A DNA stretch of 64,000 nucleotides, from assembly GCA_951230915.1 (NCBI GenBank), contig OX579634.1, positions 47,319,570-47,383,569 on the forward strand. Reading direction: 5' to 3'. The position numbers and the translations under genes were made by a program. Of the stretch, positions 35,145 through 46,560 are shown piece after piece; positions within the stretch are counted from its first letter, which is position 1, and every line of letters starts with the position of its first letter. The notes under the pieces were generated by a model. That model did no database searches. It was not told the DNA's origin and saw nothing but the letters and a program-made list of their open reading frames with translations. Source of the DNA: Antitrichia curtipendula. Lineage: Eukaryota > Streptophyta > Bryopsida > Hypnales > Leucodontaceae.

Positions 35145-38100
35145 TTAGTCTTTAGGAGGGCTGACGGTGTCTTGATGAACAGAGCAAGCGCAATTTTCAG
35201 GACCAACTTCCTCCACGATGCATGGAACAACCACATGTCCATCTAGAAATGCACGCTTCCGCACCTCAATTAATTCTTCCACAAAATCATCAAGTTTCTC
35301 AATAGTCACACTTGGCATAACGATTGCATGTGCAATTTTACCCTGCAGCAAAAATAACAAAAACAATCGCCAACTTAGTGACTGTCAAAACTGCAGGAAC
35401 GCAATCAAATATTAACCAGAACGAAGGCCTATAACAGAACACCAAGGCATTCACGCTCAGATATGACCAGAACAATCATAATGCAGGACCTTTTTATCTC
35501 CTCAGGTTGCAAAATACGGTTTCAATTCAAATTAGATTGTTTCGGGAATTTCTAGACATCAGAGGGAGAATATTTTTCATAATTCATCGGGTCTCCCTAT
35601 AGGGAGACCCCGTGGTCACTCCATACGATCACTACGACCGAAAGGAGATCACCCCATTGAATCAGGGCATCGACTCTAATTATGATGCTGTGTAAAAGTG
35701 CCTGAGATGTGAAATTTCTTACTGAAAATCCTGTTTTACATGACATGATAGGATAAACAACGTTCAGAGCTTGATAAAATTTGTCCAGGTACGAGAATTG
35801 TGAAATTGAAATGCTTGTAAATGTAAAACACAAACCTGGCACGCCAACTGCCATTTTAGGATGAAAGTTTCATCTAGCGGCCTTTCAAACACAACTGTGC
35901 TACTGAGCTCATTCAATAGCACGCCAATGTTGGCCTCTCGCAGGCGTTCTTTAAGGTAGTGTGCATTTCGGAGACACCGCTGGACCTCTTTCTGGAAACC
36001 CCGGTAACCTTTCCTGTTGAGAGTATACCAAAGAAAAATCGGAGCATGACCATTGCGGCTTCCCATGATCGTTGCATCTCGAGATGCCAAATATTCTACA
36101 TCCCGCGATAGACAGTTAATATGCTTCATTCTGGTGATCTGGACTCCACAAGGCATTGGGCAGCCCACGAATTTGTGGCCTGATACGCTACAGCTACCGA
36201 TGGGTTTCTTGAACGTGACTTTAGGAGCCTGCACATCATTCCAATTTAAAAAGCATAAATCAATCAAAAGAGAAAATCTAAATGGCATGATCAGCACGAG
36301 TAAAAAGCGGCTAATCACAATTGCTCCTACCCCAACTAGAAATACAGAATTTGAACACGTCTCTTTCCTTATAACTTCAGCACAATCTTCACTAATTCAA
36401 AAACTCAAAAAGCCTACTCAATAATCTAAGAATGCCACTATTCGTATAATAAAAAGTCACTATTGTACACAATTCTATTCACCATAAGAAATTCACTTTG
36501 AAATGATGAGCTTCAACATAATACAAGTCTCATTTTCATCGGGTACCATAACTCTACACATTTTTTACCCACTACATTCCAAGCAGTCAGCAATGTTGCT
36601 TACCCTTTTAACAAAAGGCATCATCAGACCGAACAATGCACCATCAACATGGATGTAAAAACGATCCTCCGTGTATCCAACTTTTTCCAAGGTCCTCAAT
36701 ACTAAATCGAGGTCATCCACAGCCCCCTTGACTGTTGTGCCTGAAGAAACAATACAGTCGGAATACAATTAGCAATTAAAATTGCACTGAAGCCTGAAAG
36801 CTGAACACAGCCAATACAACAGTATAATCACAATATAACAATTGATCGGGAATCTCAAAATTTACCTACCATATGCACACTTAGAACATGAGCGGGTAAA
36901 ATAGTACAAAACAAGTTGCTGAACATAGGGAACACACATACCAATATTGACATTCAAAATAGCAGGTTTGTCCTTCCGCTCCTCCAACTTGCGCTCAAAA
37001 TCAGCACAGTCGATTTCTCCAGATAAGAGGGTGTCAATCTTCACAGCTTCCATGCGGTACATGCGAGCAGCTTTAAATACAGAGTAATGTGAATCTTTCG
37101 ACGCGTACAGGATCCCATCTGGAAAAACTTCTCTCCTGCAAGTATAAACTATGCCAGATTAGAGGTGCAATCCAACTGAAGACTCCGAGCAATGATAACT
37201 GCAATTCGGGATAGCAAAGAAGGCGATTTGTCTTCATGCCAAGTGGGCATTGACACAGCTCTAGTAAAATTAAGGTAGGGAACCCATTTGCATGAGTGTC
37301 CCTTTCCTTTCGGTGGTAAAGACACCCGTTCACAATGAAAATGTCATCCAAACACGTAATTTGTAAGCAATGACATACTTCTAGTCTCAATCACAGTCAA
37401 AGATGTATCCATGAGATACATCAATACATCATAGATGCAATACTCATGATTCAAGGGTCGTCTAGGCCCATGATTGACACCTTGCTATTTCAAACCTCAA
37501 CAATTCATAACAGTATCCAAACAAAACATATTTTAGTGCCTTGGAATCCTCTAAAAAATGGGGACAAGATCCACGCCAAAAAGAAATTCATACTAAGATT
37601 GGAGACTAACTCAAATAGCTGAGAGCCACACCTACTTTGGGTACATGCAGTGTAGAGAAGAATATCCAAAGTAGGACAAGTACTACTCACCCTACAAGGA
37701 TGCCGTGAAGATTGCCTTCTGTGCCACAATTGGTAATGTAACCCCAGTACTCGTCTTTCTCCAGTTCCCACAACCGAGCAAACCAATCCAACACACCAAC
37801 CTCAAATTGCCTCGAATGAACCCCGTAGTTACTTTCGATGAACGGATCGCCCAAGTTGTTGATGGAAAAGTGTTGCAGCTGCGACAAGGCTCCATAGTCG
37901 AAGTCGAGATTGTACGGATACCCTGCACAACAACGTCGATGTGAGCACCACGGCCACATCATTCCAAAAGAAGAACGTCCACCTCTTCGTATCAAACGAA
38001 AGCAATCCAATCCAAGCCGTCCACCAATATATCCACCAAATTACACCAATCATGCCATCGACCACACCCCACAACTTTCAAAATGTAATCCGTGATTTGA

Positions 38101-38947
38101 AACTTCCTACAACTATTGACGATTGAGCCTTAACCTTTCAACAATCACACTGGTTCAAGAATCACTTACATTATGATTTACGACGCATTTAGTAATTCAC
38201 TTCCAGCATTTCATAAAAAACGAGTGCTTCCCATTGCTTTTTCTTTCCTTTTCTTGCACCTCATATAGTTTTTTTTCACTTGCCTTAAGAGCAAAAACTC
38301 CACACACAACAAAGTCCCTCCCAATTTGATGAAATAGACAAGAAGGGCACCGCCTTTCTTACAATCCGACCCAGCATTTCTTGCCACCCCTCAGATAAGC
38401 CTAAAGAATGAGAACTGTACAGCCAATACAGCATACCAACCCTGATTCCCAAAAGAAAATCGAAACCAACTACACACATCCCACAACACAAGAACCTCAC
38501 CACAACTTGACCCAGAAAGAACCTCCAAATCGTCCACTGATTGCAATGAAATGCCCTAAATCTCTTCATCTCCCACGCAACGAAAGCCCAGAAAGCAATC
38601 AACTCCCACCCACCCACCATCCAACCCTGAACCCTAAACCCCCCCACCCAAATGGACTCAACCTTGGCTCCCTCCCTCCCTCCCTACCTACCTAGATGGA
38701 ACTTGGTTTTCTCCACGAGCGTCTTCCGATACCTCGCCAGCACGCCCGCCATGTACGCGTCTCGATCGCCCGTGAGCTCCTCGTCCAGCTCGGGCTCTGT
38801 GATTTCCAACCCCGTTCCGTGCACGTTTTTTCCTAACACGAAGTCCAGCTTGTTGACTGGCTCCGTGGCTTGCCCCTGCTTATTGGTCTTCAATCGGTGG
38901 AATGGCATTTCCTCCGGCAGGGGCTCCAGGTCCATCGCTTCCACCAT
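35145..38947 (-). CDS. SDC: Serine decarboxylase (SDC), PLP-dependent group II decarboxylase
   Basis: Predicted to convert serine to ethanolamine, the entry step to choline and phosphatidylethanolamine in plants; earlier annotations often call it histidine decarboxylase-like. Six exons, all with GT..AG borders and matching phases: 38947-38692, 37922-37691, 37135-36942, 36740-36604, 36228-35836, 35342-35145, giving 469 aa, close to the plant family. Key motifs: [31 protein letters not shown] (His179), [11 protein letters not shown] (Asp260, contacting the cofactor ring nitrogen) and [15 protein letters not shown] (Lys292, the Schiff-base lysine). The sequence [12 protein letters not shown] spans the first intron, confirming it. 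I chose ATG 38947 ([10 protein letters not shown]); a second in-frame ATG follows at 38935, and the frame upstream has no ATG. No signal peptide is seen, so it is probably cytosolic. Introns of 769, 555, 201, 375 and 493 bp; intron 2 holds a dispersed repeat. Confidence 0.95.
37260..37545. repeat. Dispersed repeat inside SDC intron 2
   Basis: The segment shares, in order, 'gggaacccatttgcat', 'gtcatccaaacac', 'gtcaaagatg', 'atgagataca', 'gcaatactcatgattcaagg' and 'caacaattcat' with 57745-57985, which lies in the intron of the kinase gene, in the same orientation. It is diverged and non-coding. Confidence 0.65.
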
Positions 38948-39230
38948 CGGAGGGGAAATTCGCAAAAGCGGAGAATGTGGGTTGGGGGCTGGAGCTGCTG
39001 CAAATGCTGCAATGCGAAAGTGAGAGAGAAGCAAAGGGAGCGAAGGCCTCAAGAGCGGTGCAAGGGCTTGAGAGTCTGATGAGAAGGATCAGCCTGCTGG
39101 CAACCGCTGAATTGACCCCCTCATTCCCCCACCCAAGGGTAAATGTAAAAATTTGCCTCCTATTTTGTGCCACGTTAATTTTGCATTTTTTCACCTCCCC
39201 TTCTTCACTGAGTCTCTGATTTCAAATATG
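38948..39230 (-). promoter_or_regulatory. 5' UTR and proximal promoter of SDC
   Basis: The sequence upstream of the SDC start is GC- and pyrimidine-rich on the gene strand and changes to AT-rich repeat background near 39.2 kb. No clear TATA box was recognised. Confidence 0.4.
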
Positions 39231-40754
39231 AATTCAAAATTTCCAAAATTTATCATTGGTAGCATAAAAAAAATTTCAGTGCTCTCCCAGGAATGAAACA
39301 TAGGGGAAATGATGGAATCAGTTCACCTTGAATGCATGTTTTTTTGGCAAAGTTTTACCAAAATCTTGCTTGATTTGGGAACTCGCTCCCTTCACACTAG
39401 AGAGAAAAATTGACCTTGGAACATCTAGGTGGGCATCGTGGAAATCATGACTTTTTAGTCCTCTACGAATCATTAGCTTAAAAAACTCCAAGAGTACTCA
39501 TTGGAAGGCAAAGTATTGTGCAAGACCTTTCTTTTTCACACCAAATTTCAAGGATGAACATCTACACTTCTATCTTACATAGAAGGATTTTTGTCATCCA
39601 TTGGACATTTTTAGGCCACTCCATTGTTACAAGGTTAAACAACATTTCCTTACCTTGTGGGCAACCTAAGGGAGAATAAAAAACCTCTTTGAAGCAAGGC
39701 ATGAGTCTTAATGATTATCCCAAGCTTGTTCAGTCAAGGCATGCAAAAGTGAACAATAAATAACACTTTGACTTTGTGTCTTCAATGCATTGTTTGGCAA
39801 GCCATATTCATTGTAGAAGTGGATACAATGGATTGAAACATTCCCAAAAAAATGCAAAAATCTTTTTGTCAATAAGGAGTTTGGCTTGTCATTTAAGGGT
39901 TAATGGATAACATTGCCAAAACATCTAAGATAATTTCAAAATTTGCCAAAATTCATCAAATTTGCCAAATTTGGAGTGAAGTTTTTAAAACTTAGATAAT
40001 TTTATGGATGAAAGTATATAAGTGGTGTTCGGGCAAACAAACAAAATAAAAATCAATTTTCCTAAAGAAAAAAATAAAATTTTGAATCTTGTTTTACTTC
40101 CAATAAATAATATGATAATATAATAATAAGAACAATCCTCAATTGCTTTTTAGATGCAATTAGGTGTAGCCTTAGGCAAAACAAGTTCAAGACTTGGAAT
40201 GTGGATCATTTGTATCTTCCAATCAATGCAATTGGCTATTTTAATTTCTGACCAATGGCAAGTTTCTTAATTTTCAAAAAGAAAAGAAAATATTGTCATT
40301 GATGTTTGTGTATTATTTTGAAGATAAATAGTAGCATTGGATAGAGTTGCAAAACAATTACAAAGAGGCTTTTTTCCAATGCCAAAGAGGATATTTTGGC
40401 ATATTACACATTTGCTTTGTACTTTTCATCAATAAGACACCAAAATAGACTTAATAGCTAGACCACTAGAGAGGCCCTAATAGCAACTAAGCATACTTAG
40501 GCATATTAAAAATAATTACTCCTTCCATCCCAAATCAAACATTTTCATTTTAAAAAGTCTATAAAATTAAAAAAGACACAATAATTTTTGGACATTTAGA
40601 AGGATAGGGTTTAAGATTTAGGAGGTAGAATTGAAAATTAGTATTTTCTTTATTTTGGAGTTAGTTTAAACAACACAACTCTTAAGAGTGGGAGAAAATG
40701 CTCAAGAATGCACAACTGCAGAAGAGATCCATTGGAACAAGTTGCAAAGTTATC
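39231..40754. other. AT-rich intergenic stretch
   Basis: No gene or bounded element recognised. A 'tttaagggttaa' motif at about 39891-39903 resembles an end of the TTAA repeat family but has no partner nearby. Confidence 0.5.
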
Positions 40755-40914
40755 TAAGGTAAACTATCCCATTACGGACAAAATGGAAGCAAGCCCATTG
40801 TGGGCTAAAATTTAATGCTGGTGTACATTTTAGAACTTGAATGTTCACCACCATTACAATTTTGCCCACATTGGGCTTGCTTCCATTCTGTTTGTAATGG
40901 GATAGTTTACCTTA
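40755..40914. mobile_element. Palindromic MITE (about 160 bp)
   Basis: The ends TAAGGTAAACTATCCCATTAC and its inverse are nearly perfect. The next inner segments 'ggaagcaagcccattgtggg' and 'cccacattgggcttgcttcc' pair too, leaving a loop of about 50 bases. The target duplication is not certain, so the superfamily is open. Confidence 0.8.
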
Positions 40915-41082
40915 CTTGTCTCCATAATGAGGCTTTGCAAGGAATATCAAATACTAAATTTTGGACAACAACCATCCCATGATTAGACACTTTGATTAAG
41001 ACAAAGGAAATATTGTACTCCCTCTTATAGGCAAGTAAAAGAAGATTCTACCATGCTTCAATATGCTTTCTTTGTACACTAC

Positions 41083-41940
41083 CCTTGTATAATAATACAA
41101 GAAAATCCACTTTTGCCATTCAAAAGAATTTGCATTCTATAAAGTTGCATTGGTATTTTTTATTGCATAAATAATATGAAATTCTCATGCATTTCCAGTG
41201 AAGTATACCAAATTTGAGTTTCAAGAAAGCAAAATTCCATTTTTGGTGAATTTTTTTCTTTTAAAATTCATGATTTTATATGATAATTGATTAAAAAACA
41301 TTGGTGTAGAATTTTTTTAATTCAATTGCATAGATATGTAGGAAACTTCTATATGCACATCTTTCATATGAAAAAACAACCCATTAAGTAACAAAAATAT
41401 GATCTATGAAGAGCTTAATATGAGATTTTATACGAGTAAATTTTGTAAAATAAATATCTCCATAATTGAACTAGATTTGGGCAAATTAATTGTACTATCA
41501 TTCTTAAATATACACAAATAGATGAAGTGTGCAGGTGAAATAGCAAAATCTAGTGAAATTATAGAGATATTTATTTTATAAAATTTACTCATATAAAATC
41601 TCACATTAAGCTCTTCATAAATCATAACTTTATTACTTGATGGGGTGTTTTTTCATATGAAAGATGTGCACATAGAGGTTTCCTACATATCTATGCAATC
41701 AAATTAGAAAAATTCTTCACCAATGTTTATTTAACCAATTATCATGTCAAACCATGAATTTCGAGGAAAAAATTCACCAAAAATGAAATTTTGCTATCTT
41801 GAAACCCAAATTTGGTATGCTTCACTGGAATTGCACAAGAATTTCATATTATTCATGCAAAAAGAAGAATACCAATAAACTTTTACAGTATACAAAATTC
41901 TTTTGAATGCCAAAGTGGATTTCAGTATCATTATGCAAGG
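41083..41940. repeat. Long palindromic foldback element 1 of a tandem pair
   Basis: The left end 'ccttgtataataatac' pairs with 'gtatcattatgcaagg' at the right. The arms share 'gaatttgcattctataaag'-type, 'cataccaaatttg', 'catatgaaaaaacaacccat' and 'gaagagcttaatatgagatt' blocks; the centre is near 41.5 kb. Arms ~400 bp each, moderately diverged. Non-coding. Confidence 0.85.
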
Positions 41941-41942
41941 TT

Positions 41943-42824
41943 ACTGTACAGTACCCGGCAACTTTGAATCGTCCACCCCATTCTGCCAATCAAAAGAACT
42001 TTGAACAATATATATTATGATTGACATTTTTTGTCTTGCATGATCAACAATCAATTCTTACGCACTTCCAATCAAGCATACCAAATTTGGGTTTCAAAAA
42101 AGTAAAATTGCATTTTTAGTGAATTATTTCACTTAAAATTCATAGTTTTATATGATAATTGATTGAAAATCGTTGGTGATTAATTTTTTAAATTCAATTG
42201 CGACAATATATAGGAAACATTTACACGCACATCTTTCCTTCAATAGACATTTCCAAAAACTTTTAGAATTTCCTCACAAAGGTTTCAAAGGTTGTCGTGA
42301 CAATGTCCAATTTTTGAAAAATAGATATTTCTTTATTGTAATTAGATTTTTCTATTTGACCTTTATGTTGTTACTAATTTTGTACATTTGAACATGAATG
42401 TATAGTTGTTTTGCCAAAATCTAATTACAATAAAGAAATATCTATTTTTCAAAAATTGGACATTGTCACGACAACCTTTGAAACCTTTGTGAGGAAATTC
42501 TAAAAGTTTTTGGAAATGCCTATTGAAGGAAAGATGTGCGTGTAGGTATTTCCTACATATTGCCGCAATTGAATTAAAAAAATTCATCATCTATATTTTT
42601 CAATGAATTATTGTATAAAATCATTAAAATTTAATGAAAGAATTCACCAAAAATAGAATTTTGATTTTCTGAAATTCAAATTTGGTATGCTTGATCGGAA
42701 TTGCATAAGAAGTGAATGTTAATTATGCAAGATGAAAAATGTTAACCATATGATACATTCTACAATTTTCTTTTGACTGCCAAAATGGAGTGGACGATTT
42801 GTGCTTGCCGGGTACTGTACTGTA
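41943..42824. repeat. Long palindromic foldback element 2 of a tandem pair
   Basis: The ends are ACTGTACAGTACCCGGCA and its inverse TGCCGGGTACTGTACTGT. The inner ~200 bases of each arm (from 'catctttccttcaatag' to 'aatctaattacaataaag') are almost identical, so open frames at 42173 (+) and 42363 (-) encode nearly the same peptide, an artefact of the palindrome. The outer arms resemble foldback 1, only 2 bp away, so both belong to one family. Centre near 42385. Confidence 0.88.
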
Positions 42825-44074
42825 CATTGTATAAAGATATCAGTTTTCAAAATTATTTTCTCCAGGTGCGACAATATCCTTTACTGCACTCACATAGACT
42901 TTTCCTGTCTTGATTGTGTACTATCTCGCTTTTGGGTTCAAATGTATTTACGGAACTGTTGCAACATCCCATCTTTCAAGGTTCTATTCAATTTGCAAAA
43001 GAGTGCCCCTCTCCCCTCTCGTACAGTTGCTCCATTATTCAGATGCTGTTAGCTGTCTCAAACTTGGAACTGTGTTGCAGAAAGAACCAGAGTCTCTTCC
43101 ACTGTGTGCAATTATTCATGTCACTTCCACGTGCGAATCGGTATCAGAGCCTCCGTTGCACAGCAGACAGCTTCTATTCGTTTTTTCGCTGATTTGCACA
43201 TTGTATGCACAAGAGTACTGAAGAAATTGCTCGCTTCTTCTCCAAATTGATAAAATGAAAACTGAGTGGCAGGAAATTGAAGAAAGCGTCTTGATGAGGT
43301 GAGTGCAAATTTGAGTGTCTCTCTAGGTCACTTACAAGAAGGAAAAAAATATTACAACAGTCTCTGCTTTCACAAAGGTAAAACATCGCTACACGAGGAC
43401 ATGAGTTTGAATGCCCGTAAAGGACAGCATGAGCTGTGTGATGTTACTCTTACTGAAGTAGAGTACAGTGAATGAAATGACAAAGCCTGTCATCCTAGAA
43501 AAAACACATTGATAACTACAATCTAGCTGATCACTAGCTCTCAGGTGACTGCTACAAGCACAATGTTCCACAAAGGAGCATGTTGCATAAGCTTGACCTG
43601 ACATGTCAAAGCTCTGGAAACCAATTCGCCTGAAAATCTTGAACATTCAAAAAATTTGCCCACAAATTTTCTGCTACAGATCGGAAACAGATCAGAAACA
43701 AGCCTTTTGTTTCAGTGGCAGTTCCCACCGTTAAGATGAGAATGATGGCGAAAAATTGAACGAACAAAAGAATCTCTAGTCGTCTCCTGCAGCTTCTGGT
43801 ATCTTCCACCTTCCGAAAGCTCAGGAATTCTTGACGCCTTGAGGAAGCCCTTCGTAAATGCTATGGAAGGACAGCCGTAAATGGTACTGAAAACCCTGCT
43901 CTGGGTGACAAAGAGAAAAGAGGGGTTTGTCTTGCCACCCGTGACGTAGTACAGTTGCAGCAATCGCCGAGTTCTTCACTGACCAGCATGATCCCACCCT
44001 GAGCTACCACCATCTCAAGTGTGAAGCACATGACCGGCTTCTAGTGTAGGCAATTCACAACATCCTAAAGCTCA
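42825..44074 (-). other. 3' flank of the LEA_2 gene
   Basis: Composition is somewhat GC-richer than the repeat DNA, and part of this is likely 3' UTR. No convincing exon was found; the open frames at 43389-43963 (minus) and 42801-43221 (plus) show no domain or consistent splice structure. Confidence 0.4.
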
Positions 44075-45127
44075 TCACCGTTTCCACTTGCAGGATTTCG
44101 ACAGGAGTTTGGCACCCTGGGGAGCTGTAGGAGGGCTCGCCCTCAAATTGCACACTACTTGGACATGTATTGGTGGAATCACCCATGAACCGATTTGCAG
44201 AGCCGCCCCAACTTTCACCTTCGCGAGGAGAGGAATGTCATTGTTCCCAATGGCAGCCTGCAACTCCTTCCCTTGATTCTCAGACAACGGAGCGCTTGAG
44301 GCATTCAGGTCAGCCACCACCAGAGAATTTGTCTTCTTCCCTTGGTAGAAAGATGGAACAGAACTGTGCGCAAATTGCGTGCCATTGTAGGAGACCACGA
44401 CGCTCACACGCTTGAAGTGAATCCCAAGCTTCTCATTCGGATTCTCCACCTGAGGGAACATCCATTACATAATCGATGTCAGTTACATTGGCAACGTTGC
44501 CCGTCCAAGTTATCCAGAACCCTTCACCCTAAAACCGCTTGTGCAACTAGTTCATAGCAATCGAGCTTGCATTTGCCTGACCTGGAGTGTGAAACCCTAA
44601 GCCCTGAACCCTACAACTGCTTGTGCAAGTATTTTACAGCAATCAGGAACCTGCAATTGCCGTACCTGGATTGTGAAATTGATGTTGGCGTTCAGAACGG
44701 GGTTTTGCAGATCCTCCAGTGAAGTGATGGCTCCCCCGGCTCGGTTGGTCACGTTGAACTTGGTGATCGCCACGTTGGTGATGCTGGCCTTCGGAAGCTT
44801 GGGTTGGAATGCAACGTAGAAGATCAAGATGGTGAGCCCTGAAAGAATGATGAGGATAACGAGGAAGGAGAAGAAGACAGAGAGGCAGTAGCAGAGGGAG
44901 CCCGGGTAGGAGGATCTTCGCCGTGGTCTGCCGTAAGTAGCCGGAGGCGGCAATGGAGCCTCCGGGTAGCCACCTGTTTTGTGCCATCCCATGGGGCCTG
45001 AGGAATCCTTCCTCGGAGCTTTGGAGGGGGTGCCTGAAGTCGCAGAGATAGAAGGGGTGGGGTGCACTTTGTCGCCGTTTTGATGCCTCATGGCGCGGTT
45101 CAGCTTGAATTGGTCCAGCAAACCCAT
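44075..45127 (-). CDS. LEA_2/NHL (NDR1/HIN1-like) membrane protein
   Basis: Exon 1 (45127-44666) and exon 2 (44449-44075) join in phase 0 at CCAG|GTACGG and CCCTCAG|GTGGAG, giving 278 aa. Residues 1-76 are a basic, Pro/Ser-rich cytosolic tail ending in YGRPRRRSSYPG. Residues ~78-104 form one hydrophobic membrane segment (SVFFSFLVILIILSGLTILI). The rest is a LEA_2 domain typical of NHL proteins: ASITNVAITKFNVTN, NFTIQ-VENPNEKLGIHF across the splice, VSYNGTQFAHSSVPSFYQGK, and a long beta-rich tail with NASS and NGT glycosylation-like sites. Family members act at the plasma membrane in defence or stress responses; a specific role cannot be read here. ATG 45127 is preceded in frame only by GTG. 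TTTGCAG lies 10 bases upstream, suggesting a 5'-UTR intron. Confidence 0.88.
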
Positions 45128-46560
45128 TGCCACACTGCAAATCCAAGTTCACGTGAGAATAACGTACAGTATACTGTATATACCAAAATGACAGAAATGG
45201 GAGGCTCGGGGGTCCTTCTACATTATCATTGAAGCAAGAATATTCGTGTTGCAGAGGCCCAGAATGCATGGGCTACCTTGCATTCAAGATTTCTAACTGT
45301 GAATGGAACCTTCATTCATCGGAAGGGAAGGGGCCCCTGTCTTGAAGTTCAATATGTCATGTGAGTGGTGATTGCTCACTCTCTAACATTGAGCTCTTCG
45401 AGAAAAGAACGTGAAAAAGCCATTGAATGGCGAGAAACTGGGGACAGGACATGCCCAACAGCATCGCAAGGAGCATCGCTTAGGGAAGAGGATACAAAAC
45501 CCGACAAGGACCTGGTCCTGATTTGACCCTGTTATCAACAGCAACTCATCTAACATACACTTCGTTGAAATTCTTAGCAAGGAAAATGACTTGCCAAGAA
45601 CTTCACTATGGCCGCTGATCTTCCTAATGGATATAATGGATATAGGGTTATCTACCATGACCGTTCAGAGGGGTCTACAACCTCCCATATCGAAATTGCA
45701 TAACAGGTTCATACGTGGTGAAAATAATTTGTACAGATTTCGCTATTGTACTCCAAGAAATCTCTCCCACGCTCTACAGCGATTTCCCCAAAATCACATC
45801 TACACATGCTAAGTGAGCAAGTCCTGTTCTCTACCTTGAAGGCCGTGGAATGAGAAAAGTTTGAGGATTAAAGAAAGACAGCACGAAAACAAAAGACTCT
45901 TACCAAAACGTCGGGGATACATTATGAAGCACCGTGATCAAACATTCATACGGACTACCATCAATCTAGTCAAAGCGGAGCTCCAAAACTTCAAAGACAA
46001 ATGAGGGAGGAAGGAGTCCAGTAGCTCAAACTTTCTATCAACATTATTAAGCACCGACCTCAACCATCACCATTAAGTACCATCACAAATACGAGAGAGA
46101 CGGCCCATGTCAGAGCGTCAAACCATGTACTAAACAGATTTCTCAATCAAACTGAAAATTCAGAAAAGAAAGAAGTCTGACCTTACGAAGAAACTGGCAC
46201 TGAACGCCCAGGAGCAGAGTCCGTTACGAAGAAAGTGGACTCAAAATTCTCAGGAAGAAGTGTGCTGAATGAGCAATTGGAATTAGAAACATGAGGGTGC
46301 AGCATTCTATGGTTACAAATTCACTGGCGAAGGGGGAGCTTGAGCACACGAGAGAGCAGGGTAACTGAGATACAGGGCCAGGGAGCATGGCCATAGCTTT
46401 TATGGCTGCCACGGCTTCACCGCCAACGGACACTGAAAGAGGTCTAACGGCTATTGGATGAATGTTTCTTGTCGGTGTGGTTTGGATGAATAAACGAAAC
46501 GGTCGGAACTGAACTGAAGGGTTCAGCTGAGGAGTGCTGCATTGCGGATGAATGAACTCC
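45128..46560 (-). promoter_or_regulatory. 5' leader, probable leader intron and promoter of the LEA_2 gene
   Basis: TTTGCAG ending at 45138 is a good acceptor. Candidate donors upstream on the minus strand are TTG|GTAAGAG near 45904, AAG|GTAGAG near 45836 and AAG|GTCAGA near 46184. The stretch is GC-richer than its surroundings up to about 46.56 kb. The 69-codon frame at 46224-46433 is probably untranslated leader. Which donor is used cannot be decided from sequence. Confidence 0.4.

Noticed and set aside
38948..39052. 35-residue N-terminal extension of serine decarboxylase
   Set aside because: The upstream frame begins with TTG, not ATG. The first ATG (38947) gives a protein of normal family length.
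42173..42590. Two open frames on opposite strands encoding nearly the same peptide
   Set aside because: They are the two arms of the palindrome at 41943-42824, not a duplicated gene.
43389..43963. Minus-strand frames downstream of the LEA_2 gene
   Set aside because: No splice structure or homology; most likely 3' UTR or flank of the LEA_2 gene.
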